This document shows, piece by piece, positions 8,928 to 17,271 of a stretch of 49,198 nt of DNA. The DNA is taken from the NCBI RefSeq assembly GCF_011064615.1, contig NZ_JAALJH010000070.1:1-49198 (forward strand), in the 5' to 3' direction. A model generated the notes under the pieces. The model searched no databases. It had not been told where the DNA came from and worked only from the letters and a program-made list of their open reading frames with translations. Numbering within the stretch: position 1 is the stretch's first letter; each line of letters begins with the position of its first letter. The position numbers and the translations under genes are program-made. The DNA is from Aquisphaera insulae. GTDB taxonomy: Bacteria; Planctomycetota; Planctomycetia; Isosphaerales; Isosphaeraceae.

Positions 8928-9965
8928 ATGAATGCGATCGTGCGAAAGGGCCTGCTCGCTACGGCGGCGGGGGCGGGCTCGATCCTGATCGGCCGGGCGC
9001 TGATCCGTCGGGCCCGCCGCCTCGACCCGAGGGGCGGGGTCGCCCTGGTGACCGGCGGCTCGCGCGGCTTCGGGCTGACGATCGCTCGCGAGCTCGCTTC
9101 GCGGGGTGCCCGCCTGGCCATCTGCGCCCGCGATGTCGACGAGCTCGAGCGTGCCCGCCAGGACCTGGCCGGCCGCGGGGCCGAGGTGCTCGCGGTCCCC
9201 TGCGACCTGACCGAGCCCGACCAGATCCGCCGCCTCGTCGGCGAGGTCCGGGCGCATTACGGCCACATCGACATCCTCGTGAACAATGCGGGGATCATCC
9301 AGGTCCGGCCGTTCGAGACCACCACGACCGAGGATTTCGACCGGGCGATGAAGACCCATTTCTGGGCCCCCCTGCACGCGATCCTCGAGGTCCTGCCGGA
9401 GATGCGATCGCGGAAGTCGGGCCGGATCGTGAACATCGCCTCGGTCGGCGGGGCCGTCAGCGCGCCGCACCTGGTGCCGTACGGCAGCAGCAAGTTCGCA
9501 CTCCGTGGCCTTTCTGAAGGGCTGCGTGCCGAGCTGCTCAAGGACGGCATTCACGTCACGACCGTCCTGCCGGGCCTGATGCGCACGGGAAGCCCGCGGA
9601 ACGCCGAGTTCAAGGGGCAGCATCGGGCCGAGTACGCGATTTTCAGCATCAGCGACTCGATCCCCGGCCTGTCCATCAGCGCCGAGGCTGCCGCGCGATC
9701 CGTGGTGAATGCCCTCGAGCACGGCGACCCGGAGGTGATCATCACCCTGCCGGCGAAGCTTGCCGTGCTCTTCCACGGCCCCTTCCCCGGCCTGACGGCG
9801 GACCTGATGGGCCTGCTCAATCGCCTGCTCCCCGGTCCCGGCGGCATCGGCACCCGGTCCGCACTCGGCAAGGACAGCACCTCGCGACTCTCGCCCTCGT
9901 GGCTCACGACGCTCAACGAGGCCGCCGCGCGGCGAAACAACGAGGTCGCCCCGGGGGAAGCCTGA
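8928..9965 (+). CDS. Short-chain dehydrogenase/reductase (SDR) family oxidoreductase
   Basis: 345-aa NAD(P)-dependent SDR. The N-terminus has a short hydrophobic segment (LLATAAGAGSILIGRAL, residues 9-25) that may anchor it to a membrane. The Rossmann motif TGGSRGFG is at 43-49, NNAG at 119-122, and the catalytic set is S172 (NIASVGG), Y185 and K189 (YGSSK). A C-terminal extension of about 90 residues follows the core. Substrate cannot be told. The ATG at 8928 is preceded by GGGAGGGGGAAAGGACG; an upstream in-frame ATG at 8889 has no such site. It is divergent from the small membrane-protein gene, with 228 bases between them holding no gene I can support. Confidence 0.9.
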   Translation: MNAIVRKGLLATAAGAGSILIGRALIRRARRLDPRGGVALVTGGSRGFGLTIARELASRGARLAICARDVDELERARQDLAGRGAEVLAVPCDLTEPDQIRRLVGEVRAHYGHIDILVNNAGIIQVRPFETTTTEDFDRAMKTHFWAPLHAILEVLPEMRSRKSGRIVNIASVGGAVSAPHLVPYGSSKFALRGLSEGLRAELLKDGIHVTTVLPGLMRTGSPRNAEFKGQHRAEYAIFSISDSIPGLSISAEAAARSVVNALEHGDPEVIITLPAKLAVLFHGPFPGLTADLMGLLNRLLPGPGGIGTRSALGKDSTSRLSPSWLTTLNEAAARRNNEVAPGEA

Positions 9966-10066
9966 GTCGGCGGGCCGCCTGGCATCGCTCATACCCTTGC
10001 ATTGCATCCCGGCACTCGATACGGTTCTTGGGGTTGCGACCCGATCCGCCGTGGAGAGTTGCCGCG

Positions 10067-11062
10067 ATGCCGGCCAACCTGCCGCCGCCCTACCTGAAGG
10101 CCGAGGAGGAATTCCGCCGCGCCTCCACGGCCGCGGATCGGCTCGAAAAGCTCCGGGAGATGTTCCGCCTGCTCCCCAAGCACAAGGGGACGGAGAAGCT
10201 CCAGTCCGATCTCAAGCAGAAGATCAGCCGGCTCAAGGACGAGATCGAGGGATCCAAGGGGGCCGCCAAGAAGTCGGGCGTGAGCCATGCCGTCCCCCAC
10301 GACGGCGCCGGGCAGGTGGTGCTCGTGGGGCCTCCCAATTCGGGCAAGAGCGCGCTGCTTGCGGCGCTCACGAAGGCCCACCCGGAAGTCGCGGCCTATC
10401 CGTTCACGACGCGCGCGCCGCAGCCGGGCATCATGATGTGGCAGGACGTCCCGGTGCAGCTCGTGGACCTGCCGCCGATCTCGCCCGAGTTCCTCGAGCC
10501 GTGGGTCCCAAGCCTCGTCCGATCGGCCGACGCCGCCCTGCTGGTCGCGGACCTCTCCAGCGATGACGTCGTGGAGGCGCTCGACGCCGTCCTCCAGCGG
10601 CTGGCGGCCACGAAGACCGAGCTCGTCGGCACGCCGCCCGTCGATGACGAGGATGAATCCCTGCGTCACATCAAGACCGTGATGATCGCGAACCGGTGCG
10701 ACGAGCCCGGCGCCGAGGACCGGCTCGCGATCCTCCGCGAGCTGATGGAATCGAATTTCCCGATCATCCCGGCCTCGGCGCAGGGCGGGCAAGGGCTGGA
10801 ATCGGTCCGCGATGCCGCATACCATCTATTAGGCGTCTTTCGCGTCTACACGAAGGTGCCGGGGAAGCCCGTCGATCGCTCCCGGCCTTTCACGTTGCCC
10901 ATGGGGAGCATCGTGCTCGACCTGGCCCGGGAGATCCACCGGGACTTCGAGCAGACCTTGAAGTCCGCCCGCGTCTGGGGGAGCGGGGCCTTCGACGGAC
11001 AGACCGTGAAGCGAGACCATGAGTTGCAGGACGGTGACGTCGTGGAGCTGCACGTCACCTAA
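10067..11062 (+). CDS. DRG-type Obg-family GTPase with C-terminal TGS domain
   Basis: 331-aa GTP-binding protein. The N-terminal 75 residues form a charged helical region (LEKLREMFRLLPKHKGTEKL). G1 P-loop GPPNSGKS is at 89-95, followed by the switch segment FTTRAPQPGIM. The G3 position reads DLPP instead of DxxG, and G4 is NRCDE instead of NKxD. The last about 75 residues resemble a TGS domain (RPFTLPMGSIVLDLAREIH to HELQDGDVVELH). This matches the archaeal/eukaryotic DRG-like branch found in some bacteria, linked to ribosomes or RNA. The ATG at 10067 has GTGGAGAG upstream. It ends 14 bases before the receiver/ATPase gene, suggesting co-transcription. Confidence 0.85.
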   Translation: MPANLPPPYLKAEEEFRRASTAADRLEKLREMFRLLPKHKGTEKLQSDLKQKISRLKDEIEGSKGAAKKSGVSHAVPHDGAGQVVLVGPPNSGKSALLAALTKAHPEVAAYPFTTRAPQPGIMMWQDVPVQLVDLPPISPEFLEPWVPSLVRSADAALLVADLSSDDVVEALDAVLQRLAATKTELVGTPPVDDEDESLRHIKTVMIANRCDEPGAEDRLAILRELMESNFPIIPASAQGGQGLESVRDAAYHLLGVFRVYTKVPGKPVDRSRPFTLPMGSIVLDLAREIHRDFEQTLKSARVWGSGAFDGQTVKRDHELQDGDVVELHVT

Positions 11063-11076
11063 CGGGGAGCCGATCG

Positions 11077-11916
11077 ATGGCCAAGGCGCTCATCGTGGAA
11101 GACCATCCGGACCAGGCGGCACTCGTCGCCCGGATCCTGCGGATGCGCGACTTCGAGCCGCTCGTCGCCGAGAACGGCTCGACCGGCCTGCGCCTGGCCC
11201 GCACGCACGTCCCGGACGTCCTCCTGCTCGACCTGATGCTCCCGGACATCAACGGCTTCGACGTCTGCCGGCAGCTCCGCCTCGACCGCGCGACCATGCT
11301 GATCCCGGTCGTCATGCTCACCGCCCTGAACGACATGCAGCACCGCGTCCACGGGTTCCGCGTCGGCGCCAACGCCTACGTGACCAAGCCGTACGGCGTG
11401 GAGGAGCTCATCGAGGCCATCGGCGCCGCCCGGGCCTGGCGGAACAGCATCCATCAGAGGGCCCTCAAGGGAGAGGTCAGCGTCGAGCTCAACAGCGAGG
11501 TCTCGCTGCTGAAGGACCTCAACGACTTCCTCATGCACGTCTGCCAGGCCACCCCCCTGACCGACGAACAGATCATGCAGCTCCGCCAGGCCGTCATGGA
11601 GATGGCCCACAACGCCATCGAGTGGGGCAACCAGCACCAGGCCGACCGGCCCGTGAAGATCACGTACCGGATCCACGAGGACTACCTGGAGATCACGGTC
11701 CGCGACCAGGGCCCGGGCTTCAATCGCTCCAACCTGCCTCACGCCGCCATGCCCGACGACCCCTTCACCCACCTGGACGTCCGCGAACAGCTCGGCCTCC
11801 GCGCGGGGGGATTCGGCCTGCTCATCTGCCAGGGCATGGTCGACGAGATGCGCCACAACGAGCAGGGGAACGAGGTCACCCTGATCAAGAGGTTCGCCCC
11901 GTCCAAGGCATCCTGA
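11077..11916 (+). CDS. Response regulator receiver fused to an RsbW-like ATPase domain
   Basis: 279 aa. Residues 1-122 are a CheY-like receiver with phospho-acceptor D52 (LLLDLMLPDING), T82 (LTALND) and K104 (TKPYG). Residues about 145-275 are a GHKL ATPase module of the anti-sigma/RsbW kind: MEMAHNAIEWGNQ (N-box), VRDQGPGF (G1) and GGFGLLICQGMVDE (G2). No phospho-accepting histidine domain is present. Proteins of this layout act as anti-sigma or antagonist kinases whose partner binding is switched by phosphorylation. It sits between the GTPase and a receiver-histidine kinase (40-base gap), which could be its phosphodonor. Confidence 0.88.
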   Translation: MAKALIVEDHPDQAALVARILRMRDFEPLVAENGSTGLRLARTHVPDVLLLDLMLPDINGFDVCRQLRLDRATMLIPVVMLTALNDMQHRVHGFRVGANAYVTKPYGVEELIEAIGAARAWRNSIHQRALKGEVSVELNSEVSLLKDLNDFLMHVCQATPLTDEQIMQLRQAVMEMAHNAIEWGNQHQADRPVKITYRIHEDYLEITVRDQGPGFNRSNLPHAAMPDDPFTHLDVREQLGLRAGGFGLLICQGMVDEMRHNEQGNEVTLIKRFAPSKAS

Positions 11917-11956
11917 GGGCCGGGCCGGACGGCTCGGGCGAGAGGGCCAGCGGCCG

Positions 11957-13234
11957 ATGGCAAGAGACCAGCATCGCCCCAAGGTGCTCGTGGTCGACGA
12001 CGAGGCCGACGTCCTCCGCTCGGTCCATGACCTCCTCCGCCGCTCGTATGAGGTCGTCACCCGCCAGGACGGCGAGCAGGCCCTCGAGGTCCTCCGCCGG
12101 GAGCCCGACGTCGCGGTCGTCCTCTCGGACCAGCGGATGCCGGGGATGTCCGGCGTGGAGCTACTCCGCCAGGCGCGGTCGATCCGCCCGGAATCCACGC
12201 GGCTCCTCTTCACCGCGTTCACCGACATCCGCGCCGTGGTCGATGCCATCAACGAGGGCCACGTCTTCCGCTACGTCACCAAGCCCTGGGAGCCCGGCGA
12301 TCTCGAGGCCGCCCTCCGCCAGGCCGTGGAGCGGCACGATCTCCTGGTCGAGAAGGCCCGCCTGGTCGCGGACCTGAAGGCGAGCAATGAGCGCCTCCAC
12401 GAGGCCAACCGGCTGAAGAACGCCTTCCTCGAGGTCGCCAGCCACGAGCTGAACACGCCCGTGACCGTGATCATGGGCCTGACCAACCTCTGGAAGATGA
12501 AGATGGAGGGCCAGGCCAGCCCCACGGAGCGACAATGGGTCGACCGGATCGACGCCGCCGCGGCCCGACTGGCGAAGTCCGTCCGCCGGATGCTCGACCT
12601 CATCGAGACTCGTTCCTTCGGCCGCCCGCTCGACGTCCAGCCGGTGGACCTGGAGCAGGTCGCGGCCGAGGCCCTGGAATCCCTGGCCCCCTACCTGGAG
12701 GCCCGCAATCAGAGGGTCGAGGTCCACGGCCATCCCGCCGCGAATCGGGTCGAGGGCGATCCCCCCAAACTCGTCGACATCCTGATCAACCTGGTCGCCA
12801 ACGCCATCAAGTTCACGCCCGACGGCGGCGTGATCCGCGTCCGGTTCGCGGACGCGGCCGATCCCGACGGCTGGACACGGGTCGTCGTGGAGGACCAGGG
12901 CATCGGCATCCAACCGGGCGAACAGCCCTACCTCTTCGAGCCCTTCTTCACCGGCTTCGACACCCTCCACCATTCCTCCGGCGACTACCAGTTCTGCAAG
13001 CGCGGGATGGGCCTTGGCCTCTGCCTGGTCAAGGCGTTCGTGGAGCTGCACGGCGGCCGCGTCGAGTTCTCGAGCCACCCCGGCCAGGGATCGTCGTTCG
13101 GGTTCGTCATGCCGCGACGACAGGCCGCCGGCTCGCCCGACGACCGCGTCGTGATTCCACGCGAGTCCCGCCGGTCATCGCTGCCGCGCGGGGAGGATCC
13201 CCCGGGAGATTCCCGTCGTGACGACCCGAAATGA
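11957..13234 (+). CDS. Receiver-first histidine kinase
   Basis: 425 aa, cytoplasmic, with no membrane segment. Receiver 8-122 has D58 in VVLSDQRMPGMSG and K109 in VTKPW, of the RpfG/HupR-like type. A coiled stretch (about 125-150) leads to a HisKA domain with H163 in EVASHELNTPV. HATPase_c has N-box LVANAIKF, G1 VEDQGIGIQ, F-box YLFEPFFTGF and G2 GMGLGLCLVK. A basic, low-complexity tail follows residue about 385. The ATG at 11957 follows GAGAGGGCCAGCGGCCG. A receiver N-terminal to the kinase suggests it takes its input from another kinase, perhaps through the adjacent receiver/ATPase protein. Confidence 0.92.
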   Translation: MARDQHRPKVLVVDDEADVLRSVHDLLRRSYEVVTRQDGEQALEVLRREPDVAVVLSDQRMPGMSGVELLRQARSIRPESTRLLFTAFTDIRAVVDAINEGHVFRYVTKPWEPGDLEAALRQAVERHDLLVEKARLVADLKASNERLHEANRLKNAFLEVASHELNTPVTVIMGLTNLWKMKMEGQASPTERQWVDRIDAAAARLAKSVRRMLDLIETRSFGRPLDVQPVDLEQVAAEALESLAPYLEARNQRVEVHGHPAANRVEGDPPKLVDILINLVANAIKFTPDGGVIRVRFADAADPDGWTRVVVEDQGIGIQPGEQPYLFEPFFTGFDTLHHSSGDYQFCKRGMGLGLCLVKAFVELHGGRVEFSSHPGQGSSFGFVMPRRQAAGSPDDRVVIPRESRRSSLPRGEDPPGDSRRDDPK

Positions 13235-13375
13235 CCCGTCGGAACGGAATTCCGCGCGTGGAGTTGGCGATCGCGACGGCGGACTGCGATACTGACCGCA
13301 CGTCGACCTCCTGGACCCGCGAATGCCATCCATGAACCGCGAGCGGCGTATCCGCGAACGAGGGGAATCATTGAC

Positions 13376-14836
13376 ATGATGACCGCTACATCCCGGGGTC
13401 CCCGCCGCCTCATCCTCGCGGCAACCACCCTCATCGCATCCCTTGCTCCCGTCCAGTCCCGGGCCGCCGAGCTTCGCGTCGGCGCGGCGACGGTGAGCAT
13501 CACGCCCGACCGTACGGTCGCGCTCCAGGGCCAGATGAACACGCGGATCTCCAAGGGCGTGAGGAGCCCGGTTACGGCGACCGCGCTGGCCATCGAGTCG
13601 AGGCAAGGCGACCGGGCGACCGACCACGCCATCCTCGTCGCGTGCGACCTCGTGGGGATCGACCAGGCCGTCCTCGACCGCTCGCGGGCACTTCTCAAGG
13701 ACCGGCTGCCCGGGTTCGACGTCCGAAAGCTCGTGGTCAGCGCCACGCACACGCACACCGCGCCCGTCTACTCGGACGGTCAATACCTGATCCCGAAGGA
13801 CGGGGTCATGCAGCCGTTGGACTATGCCGAGTTCCTGGCCGGCCGGATCGCCGAGGCCGCCGCGAAGGCCTGGACGTCGCGCTCGCCTGGTCGGGCCGGC
13901 TGGGGGCTCGGGCACGCGGTCGTCGCCCAGAATCGTCGCGCCGTCTTCGCCGACGGCAAGACGGTGATGTACGGGGTCACGGGGAAGGACGACTTCCGCG
14001 GCATCGAGGGGCCGGAGGACCAGGGGATCGAGGTGCTCTTCTTCTGGGACGCCGAGGGCAAGCTCCTCGCCACCGCGGTGAACGTCGCCTGCCCGTCCCA
14101 GGAGGTCGAGGGGGACTCGGTCATCGACGCCGACTTCTGGCACGAGATCCGCCAGTCGCTCAAGGCCAGGCATGGGGCGGACCTCCAGATCCTGGGCTGG
14201 ACCGGGGCCGCCGGCGACCAGTCGCCCCACCTCATGTACCGCAAGGAGGCCGAGGAGCGGATGCGGCGGCTCCGCAAGCTCAGCCGGCTCGAGGAGCTGG
14301 CGCGGCGGGTCGTCGCGGCCTGGGAGGAGGCTTACGAGGGCGCCCGCCAGGAGCAGCATGACGACCTCGCCCTGATCCATCGGGTCGAGACCGTCGACCT
14401 CCCGCTCCGCGTGGTGACCGAGGAGGAAGTGGCCGGCGCCCGCAAGGAAGTCGCGACCAACAAGCCCTTCCCCGAGCGGCGATGGGTCGTGGCCTGGTAT
14501 CAGGACGTCATCGACCGTTATGACCGTCAGAAGGCCGGGACGCCCCAGCCCTACCGGATGGAGCTGCACGCGATCCGGCTCGGCGACGTGGCCATCGCGA
14601 CCAACCCGTTCGAGCTCTACACCCAGTACGGCATCCAGATGAAGGCCCGGAGCCCGGCGCTCCAGACCTTCGTCATCCAGCTCACCGGCCCCGGCACCTA
14701 CCTACCCACCGCCCCAGCCGTCCGCGGCGGCGGCTACAGCGCCATCGTCGCCAGCAGCGTCGTCGGCCCCGAAGGAGGCCAGGTCCTGGTGGACCGGACG
14801 GTCGGGGTGCTCCAATCACTCTGGCCGAGCAAGTGA
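13376..14836 (+). CDS. Exported neutral/alkaline ceramidase-like protein
   Basis: 486 aa with a signal peptide (LILAATTLIASLAPVQSRA). The mature part begins with the neutral ceramidase N-domain pattern: LRVGAATVSITPD, then LVACDLVGID and VVSATHTHTAPV. The HTHT block supplies zinc ligands in that family. VNVACPSQEVEGDSVIDADF and LGWTGAAGDQSP follow, and the end has AIRLGDVAIATNPFELYTQYG and GTYLPTAPAVRGGGYSA. It is shorter than true ceramidase (about 650 aa) and lacks its C-terminal Ig-like domain, as do many planctomycete homologues, so the substrate is not known. The ATG at 13376 may be replaced by the next ATG codon at 13379. Confidence 0.82.
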   Translation: MMTATSRGPRRLILAATTLIASLAPVQSRAAELRVGAATVSITPDRTVALQGQMNTRISKGVRSPVTATALAIESRQGDRATDHAILVACDLVGIDQAVLDRSRALLKDRLPGFDVRKLVVSATHTHTAPVYSDGQYLIPKDGVMQPLDYAEFLAGRIAEAAAKAWTSRSPGRAGWGLGHAVVAQNRRAVFADGKTVMYGVTGKDDFRGIEGPEDQGIEVLFFWDAEGKLLATAVNVACPSQEVEGDSVIDADFWHEIRQSLKARHGADLQILGWTGAAGDQSPHLMYRKEAEERMRRLRKLSRLEELARRVVAAWEEAYEGARQEQHDDLALIHRVETVDLPLRVVTEEEVAGARKEVATNKPFPERRWVVAWYQDVIDRYDRQKAGTPQPYRMELHAIRLGDVAIATNPFELYTQYGIQMKARSPALQTFVIQLTGPGTYLPTAPAVRGGGYSAIVASSVVGPEGGQVLVDRTVGVLQSLWPSK

Positions 14837-14908
14837 ACCGCTCGATGATTTCAAGCCTCATCGTTGCGGGATAGAGGCGGTCGCGGACTGCTGACACGGA
14901 GGCAAGAG

Positions 14909-14933
14909 AAACCCCGGCGAAGGACCGGGGTTT
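14909..14933 (-). terminator. Intrinsic terminator after the tRNA fragment
   Basis: On the minus strand AAACCCCGG, loop TCCTTCG, CCGGGGTTT is followed by CTCTTGCC, giving a 9-bp stem and a T-rich exit. It is placed about 30 bases beyond the 3' end of the truncated tRNA, where a tRNA terminator should be. It probably belonged to the original tRNA gene before the insert arrived. It also lies downstream of the ceramidase-like gene. Confidence 0.7.
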
Positions 14934-14962
14934 GTCAGAAATCTCATTCTCGATAGAACTTA

Positions 14963-15014
14963 GAGTGGAGGATAGGGGATTCGAACCCCTGACCTCTTGC
15001 ATGTCATGCAAGCG
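14963..15014. repeat. Direct repeat, left copy (52 bp), likely displaced attachment site
   Basis: 52 bases that match 16412-16463 with two differences (positions 14982 and 15004). It consists of tRNA 3'-half sequence read on the minus strand. Homology stops exactly at 15014, inside what would be the D-arm side of the tRNA. Confidence 0.85.
14966..15014 (-). pseudogene. 3' fragment of a tRNA (anticodon GAC, Val-like)
   Basis: Anticodon arm CTTGC-ATGACAT-GCAAG (anticodon GAC), variable loop, a canonical T-arm with TTCGAAT loop, the acceptor 3' strand ATCCTCC and discriminator A. The 5' half (acceptor 5' strand and D-arm) is missing: upstream minus-strand sequence cannot pair with the acceptor. 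No CCA is encoded. It is a displaced tRNA end, not a working gene. Confidence 0.8.
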
Positions 15015-15183
15015 ACCGACCGACGAATTTTCCGCAAAACAAGCGGTCTACAGCGTTTAGAACAACCTATACTCTACGGGCATCCCAGGACTTATGGAGG
15101 GTTCCGCGGCTTATGCTGCAACGCGTGCTGCAAATCGGCTATGCTGGAAAGGCTCCAGACACCAGGCCAGCGGGTTGGCGACC

Positions 15184-15723
15184 GTGCCGAAGAAAGCCTC
15201 CGCGACGAAGATGCAGGCGGCCCGCAAGAAGCGGACTCGCGAGCATGTAATCGAGTCCCTCAGCGTGGCGCACGTCCAGTACTTCGTCGCCAACGCGGGA
15301 TTCACCATGGCGTCGTCCAAGGAAGATTACGGCTACGACCTGGTCGTCACGACATTCGATCGCGATGGGTACATGGACCCGCTGGCCGTCTACATCCAAC
15401 TGAAGGCATCCGAGATCCTCACACCTCACGCCGATGGCGTCAGCTACTGCTTCGACCTTGACGTTCGCGACTACAATCAATGGGCGGATGAAATCAATCC
15501 GGTCTTCCTGATCCTCTATGAGGCGTCCTCGATCCGAGCCTATTGGCTCTACTTTCAGGAATATCTGCGACAGGCGGGCGCGCCGAAGCCGAAGAAGGGC
15601 GCGAAGACGATTCGCGTCCGCGTGCCGAAGGCAAACCGGGTCAAGACGAGCTTCTTCAGGCATGCCAGACATCTCAAGCAGAACGTGCATGCCAAAGTGA
15701 ACGGGAGTCAAGCTCATGCTTAA
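15184..15723 (+). CDS. DUF4365-family, nuclease-like protein
   Basis: About 179 aa. After a basic N-terminus (KKRTREHVIESLS) comes the DUF4365 pattern: helix EHVIESLSVAHVQYFVANAG, then DYGYDLVVTTF and YIQLKASEI. The D...QxK spacing is what PD-(D/E)XK nucleases use, so a restriction-endonuclease-like fold is plausible. The C-terminus is basic (KPKKGAKTIRVRVPKANRVK). The frame is open from 15094. I start at GTG 15184 (VPKKASATKMQ), with ATG 15211 as alternative; neither has a strong SD. Its end overlaps the next gene by 8 bases, implying coupled translation. The pair fills the 1.4 kb between the two tRNA repeats. Family call moderate; nuclease activity inferred. Confidence 0.7.
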   Translation: MPKKASATKMQAARKKRTREHVIESLSVAHVQYFVANAGFTMASSKEDYGYDLVVTTFDRDGYMDPLAVYIQLKASEILTPHADGVSYCFDLDVRDYNQWADEINPVFLILYEASSIRAYWLYFQEYLRQAGAPKPKKGAKTIRVRVPKANRVKTSFFRHARHLKQNVHAKVNGSQAHA

Positions 15724-16117
15724 GCCTGGGGCGACATTCGCGGAGGTGAAGGCCGCGCTGATCGGGCTGGGCTTCAGGGCCCGCTACACTCCGAAACACG
15801 TCTTCTTCAAGCACTCGTCCGGTGCTCCATTCTTCGCCCTGCCGCGCTATGCGCCGGACCAGCGTCTGAGCTCAATTCATGCATTAACCATACGTACTCA
15901 GCTTGAAGAGGCCGGGCTGATCGAGGATGCAGAGTTGCCGGTGCGGTCTCTCGTCGGCAGGATGCGGCAGTCGGTGGGCGGCTCGGCGAAGGTGAAGAAG
16001 ACGACCGGGCCGGCGCCGAAAGCACCCAGGAAGCCCGCCCCGCCGAAAGCAGGCAAAAAGGTCGCACCGAAAGCCGTCGAGAAGACGCCCGCGACCAAGG
16101 TCAAGGCCCACGTCTGA
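15716..16117 (+). CDS. Small HicA-like protein with Lys/Pro/Ala-rich tail
   Basis: 133 aa. The first 75 residues resemble the short double-stranded-RNA-binding fold of HicA mRNA interferases: FAEVKAALIGLGFRAR, a TPKHVFFKHSSG hairpin with the histidine where HicA has its catalytic one, and a C-terminal helix IRTQLEEAGLIE. The last about 45 residues are a low-complexity tail of AP, KK and PK repeats that looks disordered and nucleic-acid-binding. It overlaps the DUF4365 gene by 8 bases. It could be a partner or antidote of the nuclease-like protein, or a toxin in its own right; the resemblance is weak. Confidence 0.6.
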   Translation: MLKPGATFAEVKAALIGLGFRARYTPKHVFFKHSSGAPFFALPRYAPDQRLSSIHALTIRTQLEEAGLIEDAELPVRSLVGRMRQSVGGSAKVKKTTGPAPKAPRKPAPPKAGKKVAPKAVEKTPATKVKAHV

Positions 16118-16289
16118 ACCGGTCCAGGGGTCCACTTCACCCTGCTCCCTGTGCCATTCGCTCAACGCCGAGCGTGGCGCCGTCGGCCGATCGATGCCTC
16201 GCCGGTATCGCAGCACCGTCTGGAAGAAGATCAACGGCAAGTCGGCCGATCACACAGGCGCTGGCAACTCTGCCGCTATCTTCAACCAA

Positions 16290-16320
16290 AAGAAAAGGCA
16301 CTCCACGACTTGGGAGTGCC
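16290..16320 (-). terminator. Intrinsic terminator of tRNA-Ala
   Basis: Minus strand: GGCACTCC, 8-base loop, GGAGTGCC, then TTTTCTTTTGG. An 8-bp perfect stem with a U-rich tail, about 95 bases past the end of tRNA-Ala. It lies inside the insert, so the insert brought a new terminator for the tRNA. The 180 bases between the HicA-like stop and here hold no gene I can support. Confidence 0.75.
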
Positions 16321-16411
16321 TGATGGCCATTGACTCTGCTATGGCAAGGATCGAAACTTACTTCTTCCGTGGACTATTCTCGTCTTAAGTCATTGCCCTT
16401 ACAGCAGTTGC

Positions 16412-16488
<77 letters not shown>

Positions 16489-16511
16489 TATGGGCTGGCT
16501 GACAGGATTGA

Positions 16512-16539
16512 ATTTTAGAGGAATCTCGTCGCATGTCAA
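16512..16539 (-). promoter_or_regulatory. Sigma-70-type promoter of tRNA-Ala
   Basis: Minus strand TTGACA (16539-16534), 16-base spacer, TAAAAT (16517-16512). The -35 is a consensus match and the -10 is 5/6. The predicted start is about 18 bases upstream of the tRNA 5' end. It is one of the best promoter matches seen in the window. Confidence 0.8.
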
Positions 16540-16615
16540 TTCCTCTCCGACGGCGCTATCATAATTCGTTAGGGGAACGAGTTCGACGTCGGGCCGGGCC
16601 GGGGACGGGGGACGG

Positions 16616-17218
16616 ATGCGAAGTGAACGCGAAAAGATGCTGGCGGGAGAGCTTTACGACCCGGCGGACCCGGTGCTCGTGGCGGCGGCCCGGCGGGCCC
16701 GGGAGCTGCTGGCGACGCTGAATCGGGCGGCACCCGGGGACGACGCGGAGCGAAGACGGGTCTGCAAGGACCTGTTCGGCCGCGGAGGGGACTCAGTCCG
16801 GATCCAGCCGCCGTTCTATTGCGACTACGGCGCGCACATTCAGCTCGGCGAGTCGGTCTACTTCAACTTCAATTGCGTGGTGCTGGACGTCTGCGAGGTC
16901 CGGATCGGCGACTTCAGCCTGTTCGGGCCGGCCGTCCAGATCTACACCCCGCTCCACCCGCTCGAGCACACGGTCCGCCGGTTCGTCGAGTACGGCAAGC
17001 CCGTGGAGATCGGCTCGGACGTCTGGGTCGGCGGCGGGGCCATCATCTGCCCGGGCGTCCGGATCGGCTCTCGGTCCATCATTGGCGCGGGGAGCGTCGT
17101 CACCCGGGACATCCCCGAGGGCGTCCTCGCCGTCGGCAATCCCTGCCGCGTCATCCGCGAGGTCGGCGCGAACGGAACCGCGGGGGGCCACTCCTCGCCC
17201 CATCGTGGACGATCCTGA
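16616..17218 (+). CDS. maa: Maltose/galactoside O-acetyltransferase-like hexapeptide enzyme
   Basis: 200 aa. The N-terminal Mac domain begins SEREKMLAGELYDPADPVLV, the signature of maltose acetyltransferases. The left-handed beta-helix follows: IQPPFYCDYGAHIQLGESVY, FNFNCVVLDVCEVRIGDF and PLHPLEH, whose histidine is catalytic in this family. GSDVWVGGGAIICPGVRIG and GAGSVVTRDIPEGVLAVGNP close the fold. It acetylates sugars from acetyl-CoA; similar proteins include LacA and NodL, so the sugar is uncertain. Start ATG 16616 follows a GGGGAC-rich stretch. It begins 128 bases from the 5' end of the divergent tRNA-Ala. Confidence 0.88.
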   Translation: MRSEREKMLAGELYDPADPVLVAAARRARELLATLNRAAPGDDAERRRVCKDLFGRGGDSVRIQPPFYCDYGAHIQLGESVYFNFNCVVLDVCEVRIGDFSLFGPAVQIYTPLHPLEHTVRRFVEYGKPVEIGSDVWVGGGAIICPGVRIGSRSIIGAGSVVTRDIPEGVLAVGNPCRVIREVGANGTAGGHSSPHRGRS

Positions 17219-17271
17219 ATCCGCGGTGCGTCGGGCGATCTCTCACCCACCATCCTTGAGCCGGAACTCCC

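Noticed and set aside
8406..10007. A 533-aa fusion read from the minus strand
   Set aside because: Only the last 97 residues have an SD, a sensible start and membrane segments; the rest is antisense to the SDR gene.
14966..15040. A second complete tRNA (Val GAC)
   Set aside because: The 5' half cannot form the acceptor stem or D-arm; only the 3' part is present.
15184..16117. An integrase or transposase inside the tRNA-bounded insert
   Set aside because: Neither gene has tyrosine or serine recombinase or DDE motifs; the insert is too short for one.
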